DNA of 10,371 bases from Leptolyngbya sp. SIO4C5 (GTDB lineage: Bacteria; Cyanobacteriota; Cyanobacteriia; Phormidesmidales; Phormidesmidaceae): contig JAAHIC010000095.1 of assembly GCA_010671965.1 (NCBI GenBank), positions 1 to 10,371 on the forward strand, in the 5' to 3' direction. The translations under genes were made by a program, and so were the position numbers. Each line of letters starts with the position of its first letter. Position 1 is the first letter of the stretch. Below, piece by piece: positions 1 to 6,179 of the stretch. Below the pieces are notes generated by a model, which was not told the DNA's origin, made no database searches, and was given only the letters and a program-made list of their open reading frames with translations.

Positions 1-961
1 CAGCATTGATGCTGAACAGGAAATCATGCGTCAGCGGGAGGATTTTGTCTCTCGCCTTACCCACGACTTGCGCACGCCTTTGGTGGCAGCCGATCGCATG
101 TTGACCCTGCCTCTTTGAAGCAGGGAGCTCAGCGTAATTGCGCCACCACAGCCCAAGATAAAACTGAACGTGGCCTATATTTTCTTGCCAGGTTGCATTA
201 GGATCCTGACCGCTCTGTAGCAACAGAGCTTGCCACTGTTTCAAACTTGCCTCGTAATGCTGGCGAGCCGCCGTAGTATTGTTATCAGCGATGCGTCCGT
301 GGACAAACTCCAGCGCCGCAGTTTGGGCCGGAGTCAGAGCAATATCATAGCTGGCTAAGGCAGACAGACTGGTTTCTAATTCTTGGCACCGCAATGAGCC
401 AGGAATTAGCCCCAATTCCTGATTACTGAGAAAGCGATTTTCTCGTGAAGTGAGCACCTGCTGCCAGACAGCTTGAATCAGCTCATCTAAAAAAGCTAGA
501 AAATATTCCGGCGGTGTGGCAAAAGAAACGGAACTAGTCCAGGTATAGAAATCTGGCGCAGTGCGAATCAGCTTTTTCAACCCCGCGTCAGTCAGCCACA
601 GCACCAGCGGAAACGAAAACTGGCGAAATTCTTCGCGAATTTGGTTAGTTGCAGTCAGTACCTGCTCCAGATTGCGGATTCCCTCTAACCCATAAATCAT
701 TAATGCTTCAGGCGGCGGACTGCTGAGGCGATCGCGCAGCGTAGTAAACAGCGTTGTCGTGGCTGGATCTAGCGTAATTTCGTCAAAGGGAACCGGACAC
801 TGCTGCCGGAACTGCTTGACTAAAGCTTGCCGCTGCTGAGTAGAGTTGCACACTGCCAAGATCAGCCCAAACTCGCCCTGAGCAAACTGCAGTAGACGGC
901 AAAGTTCCGTTAGGGCTTGCTGATTTTGGCAATCAATCGCAGTAGGCGACGGCTCAGTCAT
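1..961 (-). CDS. TPR-type partner protein of the adjacent ATPase, degenerate NTPase-like N-terminus (3' end missing)
   Basis: ATG at 959-961, followed by an open frame that runs off the left edge. The start lies inside the end of the ATPase gene (8-base overlap) with AAGGAA at 972-977 as ribosome-binding site, so the two are probably translationally coupled. About 278 residues look native. Residues ~20-140 have the rhythm of an NTPase core: strands FGLILAV, ALMIYGLE and FPLVLWLTD sit where Walker A, Walker B and sensor-1 strands would be. There is no GxxxxGKS/T, and the Walker A position reads CNSTQQRQ. Residues ~210-278 are helical and TPR-like (AARQHYEASLKQW; FYLGLWWRNYAE). Beyond residue 278 (below base ~128) the frame is only the antisense of the histidine-kinase fragment, so that tail is probably not the real C-terminus. 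I recognise the style of a cyanobacterial ATPase/TPR pair but no function is known to me. Confidence 0.72.
   Translation of the reverse strand, partial: MTEPSPTAIDCQNQQALTELCRLLQFAQGEFGLILAVCNSTQQRQALVKQFRQQCPVPFDEITLDPATTTLFTTLRDRLSSPPPEALMIYGLEGIRNLEQVLTATNQIREEFRQFSFPLVLWLTDAGLKKLIRTAPDFYTWTSSVSFATPPEYFLAFLDELIQAVWQQVLTSRENRFLSNQELGLIPGSLRCQELETSLSALASYDIALTPAQTAALEFVHGRIADNNTTAARQHYEASLKQWQALLLQSGQDPNATWQENIGHVQFYLGLWWRNYAELPASKRQGQHAIGCHQRRAQVVGKARDKILPLTHDFLFSINA
2..118 (+). pseudogene. Truncated sensor histidine kinase fragment (HisKA H-box only)
   Basis: An open frame enters from the left edge and encodes 38 residues ending at TGA 116-118. It contains REDFVSRLTHDLRTPLVAADRM, read as two parts: REDFVSRL, then the H-box THDLRTPL, with the phospho-accepting His encoded at 62-64. 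This is the dimerisation and phosphotransfer (HisKA) helix of a two-component sensor kinase. In a complete kinase the HisKA domain continues and is followed by a HATPase_c catalytic domain. Here the frame stops after about 13 more codons, and the following DNA belongs to an unrelated gene on the other strand. The family-like reading ends near MLTL (about 109). No ATP-binding domain is present, so this piece cannot be a working kinase. It could be a gene broken by rearrangement or one side of an artificial join. The kinase assignment is sure; its status as a pseudogene is inferred. Confidence 0.7.
105..128. other. Junction between two unrelated truncated genes
   Basis: Sequence left of about 109 reads as a histidine kinase on the plus strand; sequence right of about 128 reads as the TPR-type partner gene on the minus strand. 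Neither coding signal continues across. The joint carries a 6-base inverted repeat, CCCTGC at 105-110 and GCAGGG at 120-125, around a 9-base loop. No insertion sequence end or target duplication is visible. A genomic rearrangement or a chimeric join near a contig end would both give this picture. Confidence 0.6.
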
Positions 962-2324
962 CAAGATTGAGTTCCTTGGCGGCCAGCAGCACCGGATTTA
1001 AATCAAACCAGGTTTGTTTAGCATCCCGATATTCAAACACAAACAGACTGCGCAGCAGAGCCTGATATTCTCCTTCTCCTCGCACTGCTTTAGTGCGATG
1101 CACCTCCCGCAGCAATCGCCATTCGTCAATATCGATGGCCTTAGCCAAATCGCTCAGCCGCAAACTGATCACCTGTTCCAACAGGCTTTGAGTGAAGGGA
1201 GGATCGGCCCGTCTCAGGCAGTAATTGATTAACACTAGCAAATTTCTCACATGTCCTCCGCTGGCCAAGCACAGATGATCCAGCGTGTCTAATGAGTCAA
1301 ATAGCACTTCTACCTGAGCCAGTCGCTGCTCTGGCGGTAAGTTGGGAAAAGCACGGGCTAAAACCATCTGGCGTAAGGCCGATAATCCAGCGGTGCAGAG
1401 GCTACCGTCTCGGTTACAGGTGCGTACCATCGGTAATACTTGCGGACTGGCCCCAAAGCGATTGGTAAGATTCTCTTTTTCGTTGGAGAACGACAATACT
1501 AACGGAATGGTATAAACCACGTGGCATCGAAGCTTCTTGAGCTGATCGCCGCGATCGATGAACAGATATTCAGGCTGACGCCGATCCTGCACCCTGGGTT
1601 TGTTATCGACGCGATCGAGATTGTCCACAATCACGACTAGTCCAGCCTTGCCCTGATCGATGAGCTGCTGATTGGCTGTGTCAATCAGTTCGCTGTTGAT
1701 AATTTCCAGAATGGTGTTGATGCGCGGCTCTAAATGTTGCCGCAGCAGCGATCGCACGTCTTTACTATCTTTAGCCTTAGTCGTCAGTTCGCCGATACCA
1801 AAGGCAAGGGAATAGGTATTCTCCTCAGCACTGATGCCAATATCCTCGATTTTAAGGCCGCCCACCTCTGGAACTTTGACTTTCAGCCCGGTAATTTCAG
1901 AATTCAGCAGCTTGGCTGCTCCCTGTAGCAAGGTTTGAAATCGACTGGGCACGAGCTGTACCTTGGCTGCTTCCAGGCTTTGAGTCACCTGCTTGGCGAT
2001 CGCTAGCAGAATATCGCTAATATCTACATCACCCATATCTAAGTCGTCAGTGGATTCAAAATAGACGACGTGATAGCCTGCAGTCTCTAAATCTCGCTGC
2101 AGGCGGGAGAGTTCAGTAGACTTGCCGCAGCCAATATGGCCGGTAAAGAGCTGACAGGTGGGTTCTTTGCCTGAAAGCGTAATTGTACGCCTGAGTTCTC
2201 GCACCAGGTCACTGCCTCGCACTTCGGAGAAATCAATGTAGTATTTCTCGTCGCTAGCGGAGGTTAGATTCAGAGTCTTACTAGGGTTACAGGTTCGAAA
2301 AAATTGCCCCAGGTCAAATGCCAT
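954..2324 (-). CDS. P-loop ATPase (STAND/KAP-like AAA family), 456 aa
   Basis: Predicted soluble ATP-hydrolysing protein. The N-terminal segment has RTCNPSKTLNLT and YYIDFSEVRG, then strand CQLF and Walker A GHIGCGKST (residues 62-70). A FESTDDLDM segment follows at 90-97. Walker B is GLVVIVDNLDRV (228-239) with D234, followed by a sensor-1-like strand HVVYTIPLVL (268-277) and a sensor-2-like SGGHVRNLLVLI (355-366). The C-terminal ~90 residues are helical, possibly winged-helix. The ATG at 2322-2324 fits the family N-terminus; the Shine-Dalgarno sequence is weak. The stop overlaps the start of the downstream partner gene by 8 bases, indicating one operon. The intact ATPase plus a degenerate NTPase-like, TPR-type partner suggests a two-component switch or scaffold, but the biological role is unknown to me. 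The ATPase assignment is firm; the STAND or KAP placement is less so. Confidence 0.85.
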   Translation of the reverse strand: MAFDLGQFFRTCNPSKTLNLTSASDEKYYIDFSEVRGSDLVRELRRTITLSGKEPTCQLFTGHIGCGKSTELSRLQRDLETAGYHVVYFESTDDLDMGDVDISDILLAIAKQVTQSLEAAKVQLVPSRFQTLLQGAAKLLNSEITGLKVKVPEVGGLKIEDIGISAEENTYSLAFGIGELTTKAKDSKDVRSLLRQHLEPRINTILEIINSELIDTANQQLIDQGKAGLVVIVDNLDRVDNKPRVQDRRQPEYLFIDRGDQLKKLRCHVVYTIPLVLSFSNEKENLTNRFGASPQVLPMVRTCNRDGSLCTAGLSALRQMVLARAFPNLPPEQRLAQVEVLFDSLDTLDHLCLASGGHVRNLLVLINYCLRRADPPFTQSLLEQVISLRLSDLAKAIDIDEWRLLREVHRTKAVRGEGEYQALLRSLFVFEYRDAKQTWFDLNPVLLAAKELNLDD

Positions 2325-2500
2325 GAACTATATTCCGAGTGACCGCCTTTTTATCCCCAACTATGGCTTATTTCTTCCGCAGCTATCCTAAGCTTCCAGA
2401 AAAGTTAATGCCGCTAGTTGACTGCATACCTCGCTTTTGGCAGACGCCGATAGAGGAGCGATCGCGCTATTGTGGCTTTGATAAACATGCAACAGCCCCT

Positions 2501-2737
2501 ATGCAGCCTGACTCTCCGCCTAACCCTGAACGCCACGAAATTGTCACAACTCACGGTTTATCAGACCGACGGGCCTTTGCCGAAACTCAGCGGACAGTCA
2601 TACAGCTAGAGGGAACCGGCGTCAGCGACTTCCAGTTTTTTAACGCACTGGCCGATCTCTATCATCGCCGTGGCCGCTCTGAACTGTCAGCCATGATGGC
2701 TGAAGCGGCTTATCACTGCTATCAGCAGTCAGACTAA
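2501..2737 (+). CDS. Small hypothetical protein, 78 aa (frame open upstream to GTG 2339)
   Basis: I do not recognise this protein. The C-terminal half looks like a real soluble helical protein: HGLSDRRAFAETQRTVI, then SDFQFFNALADLYHRRGRSE and an alanine- and methionine-rich helix (SAMMAEAAYHC). The frame is open back to GTG 2339 (132 aa), only 14 bases from the ATG of the divergent ATPase gene, which would leave no room for either promoter. The first 54 codons read like non-coding DNA, with no domain-like pattern and no ribosome-binding site. ATG 2501 is therefore preferred; ATG 2408 is another option and no start has a good Shine-Dalgarno sequence. The stop (2735-2737) is convergent with the lptC stop, 6 bases apart. 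No signal peptide or membrane segment is visible. Confidence 0.5.
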   Translation: MQPDSPPNPERHEIVTTHGLSDRRAFAETQRTVIQLEGTGVSDFQFFNALADLYHRRGRSELSAMMAEAAYHCYQQSD

Positions 2738-2743
2738 GGCAGA

Positions 2744-3874
2744 CTAGGGTGTAATCTCAGTAACCACCCGGCCACCACTGATGACTATTGTTTCCTCGTC
2801 TAGCTGTCCGACGGCGCGGGGGCCTCGTACCTGAACTGGCGGCTCGCTTTGCTGATAGTTGACGTTGCCTTCCGCGACAACTTGCTGAGAGTCTAGATTC
2901 CAGGTAACGCTGTCTGACTGTAGCTGGGACTGCTGGCCCTCCACAATATTGACGCCCTGAGTTAAATAAACGATCTGTTGATCAAGATTGAGTTCTCCCC
3001 GGCTGGCGCTGATCTGCACTTTTTGCTGGGGCTGGTTAGCTTGGAGAGCTGCCGGAATCACAACCTGAGCTTGCTCTACATTCCAAATCGCCACTTGGCT
3101 AAAAATTTCTAGCGGCAGTTCTAGCAGCTCTAGCTTGACATCTTCAGTGAGCTGCACCACTTTCTCTGCTAGATCTACTTCCCCCTGCTGGCCTATGACG
3201 CGATCGCTTACCTGATTGTCCTTAAGCTGCTCGACTTTAATTTGGCGATCGCTCCTGACTTGCTCTTCATCAATCAGCCAAGTGAGTTTTTCGGCCTCCA
3301 TTCGCAAAAAAGGCGCTTCGGTGGTGTTGGCAACTACGTTTTGCTCAAGCTCTAGCCGATTTTCGCGGTTATAGATTTTGGCTGACTGCGCCGCCGCTTT
3401 GAGCTGAGGGTGGGTGCCCGTGATTTGGTTACGCACCGTCATCAAATCTAGCTCTGGCTGCCATTCCAGCTCCTGCCCTTTGAGGACAATTTTGTTCTGA
3501 ACGCCTGTCGCCAGAATATTGTCTTTCAGGAAAATAGATTTTCCATCCTGCCGGACTTCGCCGCGATCGGCTTTGACCCGGTAAATCACTTGGCCATCTT
3601 GAAATAGCTCACCATCTGGATTAGTCACCTTAGCCACTTTTTGATCAGGGCTGTAGGTGACTTCATCGGCATGAACCCGCCAAAGCAGGTCACCGTTTTC
3701 GTCAGGCTGCTCCAGCGTGACATCTTTAAGGGTCAGTCCGGCTTCTGCAGTGTCATCGGCTGTACTTTCAGGCGCAGCCAGCGGGCGCTGATTAGCTAGC
3801 TGGCAGGCGCGAACGCCCCCTAAAATCACCGCAATCAGAACCACTACACCGGCTAGGCGATACCATTTTCCCAT
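2744..3874 (-). CDS. lptC: LPS export system periplasmic protein LptC, cyanobacterial long form (376 aa)
   Basis: Membrane-anchored periplasmic component of the Lpt bridge, which carries lipopolysaccharide from the LptBFG ABC transporter to LptA and the outer-membrane LptD. An N-terminal membrane anchor (GVVVLIAVILGGV, residues ~9-21) precedes Cys24; GVRAC is not a good lipobox, so an uncleaved anchor is more likely. The rest is strand-rich with repeated OstA/LptC-like units: LTLKDVTLEQ (47-56), LLWRVHADEVTY (63-74), YRVKADRGEV (98-107), IFLKDNILATG (114-124), LRMEAEKLTW (190-199) and similar units to the C-terminus. E. coli LptC is about 190 residues; the doubled periplasmic part is typical of cyanobacteria. 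ATG 3872-3874 is chosen because it begins just before the anchor. It lies 109 bases downstream of the LabA-like gene on the same strand, so it may be co-transcribed with it. Confidence 0.85.
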   Translation of the reverse strand: MGKWYRLAGVVVLIAVILGGVRACQLANQRPLAAPESTADDTAEAGLTLKDVTLEQPDENGDLLWRVHADEVTYSPDQKVAKVTNPDGELFQDGQVIYRVKADRGEVRQDGKSIFLKDNILATGVQNKIVLKGQELEWQPELDLMTVRNQITGTHPQLKAAAQSAKIYNRENRLELEQNVVANTTEAPFLRMEAEKLTWLIDEEQVRSDRQIKVEQLKDNQVSDRVIGQQGEVDLAEKVVQLTEDVKLELLELPLEIFSQVAIWNVEQAQVVIPAALQANQPQQKVQISASRGELNLDQQIVYLTQGVNIVEGQQSQLQSDSVTWNLDSQQVVAEGNVNYQQSEPPVQVRGPRAVGQLDEETIVISGGRVVTEITP

Positions 3875-3983
3875 GCTGATAGTGCTCGATGGCAGAGAAT
3901 ATTGCGCAGTTGCGACATGTGCTGTGTCTTAACCGCGATCGCGGCTGAAACAGCCACGTCACCTATTCTAGAACTCCACAGCG

Positions 3984-4613
3984 CTAGCTGAGTTCGTGCT
4001 GGTGTTCTTCCTCGTCCGAAAAGCCGAGGCTAGAGAGCGGGCGATAGGTGTAGGGATGGCTGCGGGGCGTTTTCCGAATGTCGTCTTTAATTAAGTCAAG
4101 GTCGATGTAGCGATCCGAGACATTAATCAGGCTGTCGCTAGTCATCGAGCGCAGACTGACAACCTCAACTCGGACGCCGCGATAGCTAGCCGCATCCACC
4201 GCATAGGCTAGGTCGCCATCGCCGCTGACCAACACGGCAGTGTCGTAGGCACCGACTAGCGCCATCATGTCTACCGCAATTTCAACATCCAGATTGGCTT
4301 TTTTGGAACCGTCTGGAAGCTGAACCAAATCCTTGGAAATAACCCGATAGCCATTGCGTCGCATCCACAGCAAGAACCCTTGTTGCTTTTCATTGGTGCG
4401 ATCGACGCCGGTATAGAAGAAAGAGCGCAGCAGCCTAGAGCCCGCCGTGAGGCGACAGAGCAGCTTGGTGTAGTCAATTTCGATACCTAACTGCAGGGCT
4501 GCGTAAAACAGATTAGAGCCGTCAATAAAAATGGCAACCCGGCCTCGGTTTTCTAAAACCTGCTCTGGCGTGAAGAGGGCTTCGTGCTCGAAGCTAGAAG
4601 GATGATTAAGCAT
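3984..4613 (-). CDS. LabA-like NYN domain protein (PIN-like RNase fold), 209 aa
   Basis: Member of the NYN/LabA family, proteins with a PIN-like nuclease fold. The conserved acidic set is present: D31 in FIDGSNLF (29-36), D109 and D115 in NLDVEIAVDMM (107-117), D132 and D134 in VSGDGDLAY (129-137), with T158 and S160 in SMTSDSLINVSDRYIDL (156-172). The expected chemistry is metal-dependent RNA cleavage, although a nuclease substrate for this family is not settled. In Synechococcus elongatus, LabA and its paralogue LalA influence clock-controlled gene expression downstream of KaiC; I cannot tell which paralogue this is. The ATG at 4611-4613 gives the usual family length. The C-terminus (after ~180) is charged and probably disordered. 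The gene precedes lptC on the same strand and faces a 780-base upstream region. Confidence 0.85.
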   Translation of the reverse strand: MLNHPSSFEHEALFTPEQVLENRGRVAIFIDGSNLFYAALQLGIEIDYTKLLCRLTAGSRLLRSFFYTGVDRTNEKQQGFLLWMRRNGYRVISKDLVQLPDGSKKANLDVEIAVDMMALVGAYDTAVLVSGDGDLAYAVDAASYRGVRVEVVSLRSMTSDSLINVSDRYIDLDLIKDDIRKTPRSHPYTYRPLSSLGFSDEEEHQHELS

Positions 4614-4654
4614 GGTATTTTATATCCAAATTATTAAGGGTCCTAAAAATCACA

Positions 4655-4660
4655 AGTATA
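4655..4660 (-). promoter_or_regulatory. Possible -10 box upstream of the LabA-like gene
   Basis: TATACT on the minus strand, 5 of 6 matches to TATAAT, lies about 42 bases upstream of the ATG. No good -35 hexamer stands at 16-18 bases; CTAACT at 4678-4683 is the nearest. The same bases give TATAGT on the plus strand, so the direction is ambiguous. Confidence 0.3.
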
Positions 4661-4954
4661 GTTCCTGGTTAATCGGCAGTTAGAAGTCCATCATTGCCAG
4701 GGGAGGAGGTGTTTCGCAGCTTGAAAAGTTCAGGCTGTTATAAACTAGGCGTTCTATATCTAAAGAAAGTTTTTATTTCTTACTCAGTGAAGATCCTAGA
4801 AAACTAGTTCTAGTATGCCTGCATAAAACTCAGATGGGCACTAATCTTTAACTTCTCTCAGGCTTTCGATAAAAATCTGAATCCGGATACCATCAAAACG
4901 GGAAAAAAAGGCGAATCTACTGAATTTGAATAGGTTGTCGACAAGTGTTAACAG

Positions 4955-5100
4955 TTCTCCACAAACAGAAATTTCTATTTGCAAGCTGAAGTTTTTCATC
5001 CACAGCGCTTTTGACCTATCTGCCTAACCAACTTGGTATAAGACCAAATTAATGATGTCCATAAGCAGTCCTGTATCCTCTACAACTGCTGCCTGGATAA
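4955..5100. promoter_or_regulatory. Cluster of DnaA-box-like nonamers
   Basis: Compared with TTATCCACA (or cyanobacterial TTTTCCACA): TTCTCCACA at 4955-4963 (one mismatch to TTTTCCACA), TCATCCACA at 4996-5004 (one mismatch to TTATCCACA), and on the minus strand TTATGGACA at 5056-5064 and TTATCCAGG at 5092-5100 (two mismatches each). The surroundings are AT-rich. Two of the four are weak, and neither dnaA nor dnaN is in view, so this is only a candidate for DnaA binding. Confidence 0.25.
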
Positions 5101-5238
5101 ACAGCTAACTTCATAGCCAGATCCATAATTTACTATGATCTATCCAAAAGCTGCATGGCAGCTAGGTTGACGCCCTATGGCGATAGCAGTCCCGACTTGG
5201 GGAGGATTTCGCTACTCTCAAAAACGATTATGATGGAA

Positions 5239-5255
5239 ATGTAAACGTATGTAAA
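5239..5255. promoter_or_regulatory. Direct repeat ATGTAAA, 10-base period
   Basis: ATGTAAA at 5239-5245 is repeated at 5249-5255 with CGT between. The two copies are exactly one helical turn apart, as tandem sites for a response regulator or similar activator often are. They lie about 140 bases upstream of the acyltransferase start. No regulator can be named. Confidence 0.25.
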
Positions 5256-5395
5256 TCTCTATTTTTACGCCGCTACTAAGTATTTGTTTTCGAGGTCTTT
5301 GCAGGCTTCAAGGTTTTTTCAATGGCTTTGATTGCATCATTTCACGAAAATCTATCAAGACTGAAGCGCGCAGTCTAACTTTAGGATGATGCTTT

Positions 5396-6136
5396 ATGTT
5401 CCCTTCGTTCCAACTAAAGATGCTGGATAGCCCTTTATCACTTTCGCATGGCTTGCTGACGCTGTTTGGGACTCAAACAACGGCTCACTATGCTGAAAGA
5501 ATTCCGTCCGCTCAGGCGATCATTATTAGCAATCACCGCAGCTTTCTAGACGCGCCGGTGCTAATGGATGCGCTGCAGCGACCGATCCGATTTGCCTGCC
5601 ATCACTACATGGGGCAGGTACCCCTGCTGAAAGAATTTGTAGAGCAGCTTGGCGGTTTTCCGCTGGCCGAACCTAAACAGCGGCACTTGAGCTTTTTCCG
5701 GCAGTCTGTTCGCCTGCTCAAAAGCCAACAGTCGGTGGGGATTTTTCCCGAAGGGACGCGGTCAATGGTAGAGATGGGTCATCCTGCCAGTGTTTATGAT
5801 TTCCATCGGGGCTTTGCTCACTTAGCGCTGAGAGCACCGATTGAGGAACTGCCCGTTCTGCCAGTTGCGATCGCTTCTCCGGAAAAAGGCATGGTTTCGC
5901 CCATCCCCTTACGGTTTTTTGGCCTATTCGATCCCTCTGAACCTCTGTTCGACCAGGCAGGCTTTCATCCCGTCGTGATCTACGATCGCGTTGATGTGCT
6001 AATTGGTAAACCCATCTGGATTACGCCGACCCAGCGGCAGCAATATCGCGGTAAGCAGGCAACCGAAGTGGTCGAGGAACTTACCCTTGACTGCCAGCAG
6101 GCGATCGCTGGACTGTTGCGCCAGGGCTTATATTAG
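5396..6136 (+). CDS. PlsC/LPLAT-family acyltransferase, 246 aa
   Basis: Member of the glycerolipid (lysophospholipid) acyltransferase family, which transfers an acyl chain to lysophosphatidic acid or a related alcohol at the membrane. Motif I NHxxxxD is NHRSFLD (residues 46-52, with H47 and D52 as catalytic pair) and motif III is FPEGTRS (117-123). LPVLPVAIA (152-160) matches the motif IV region. There is no clear N-terminal transmembrane helix, only moderately hydrophobic segments, so it is probably a peripheral membrane enzyme. The ATG at 5396 has AGGA at 5383-5386, nine bases upstream. The next gene, an alpha/beta hydrolase, starts 43 bases after the stop, suggesting an operon. The exact acyl acceptor cannot be read from the sequence: phosphatidate synthesis, or phytyl-ester or neutral-lipid formation, are alternatives. 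Confidence 0.82.
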   Translation: MFPSFQLKMLDSPLSLSHGLLTLFGTQTTAHYAERIPSAQAIIISNHRSFLDAPVLMDALQRPIRFACHHYMGQVPLLKEFVEQLGGFPLAEPKQRHLSFFRQSVRLLKSQQSVGIFPEGTRSMVEMGHPASVYDFHRGFAHLALRAPIEELPVLPVAIASPEKGMVSPIPLRFFGLFDPSEPLFDQAGFHPVVIYDRVDVLIGKPIWITPTQRQQYRGKQATEVVEELTLDCQQAIAGLLRQGLY

Positions 6137-6179
6137 ACCAAGGCAGCCACCGTTTGGGAATTACGAGCTTCAATTAGCT

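Larger units (their letters stand above)
4614..5395. other. 780-base AT-rich intergenic region with no convincing gene
   Basis: This stretch lies between the divergent LabA-like and acyltransferase genes. No frame longer than about 60 codons and no recognisable gene remnant or tRNA is visible, and it lacks HIP1 octamers. It holds: a symmetrical AAGTATAGTT at 4654-4663, giving possible -10 boxes on both strands (TATACT minus, TATAGT plus); a perfect AGGAGGT at 4704-4710 without an assigned gene, followed by a possible 28-codon frame from TTG 4721 to TAG 4807; DnaA-box-like words at 4955-5100; and a direct repeat ATGTAAA at 5239-5255. The LabA-like and acyltransferase promoters should lie here. 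A small RNA or an origin-like element cannot be excluded. Confidence 0.6.

Noticed and set aside
3933..3955. CCGCGATCGCGG palindrome and GGCTG-AAA-CAGCC hairpin between the LabA-like gene and lptC
   Set aside because: The palindrome is an extended HIP1 site, which is common here, and the hairpin has a five-base stem with no T run on either strand, so it is not a credible terminator.
4770..4790. AAGAAA/TTTCTT small hairpin in the large intergenic region
   Set aside because: The stem is six A/T pairs only, too weak for a terminator or structured RNA.
6003..6179. Upstream extension of the alpha/beta hydrolase frame into the acyltransferase gene
   Set aside because: It overlaps the acyltransferase coding sequence in another frame, is arginine- and serine-rich, and adds nothing to the hydrolase fold; ATG 6180 is the better start.
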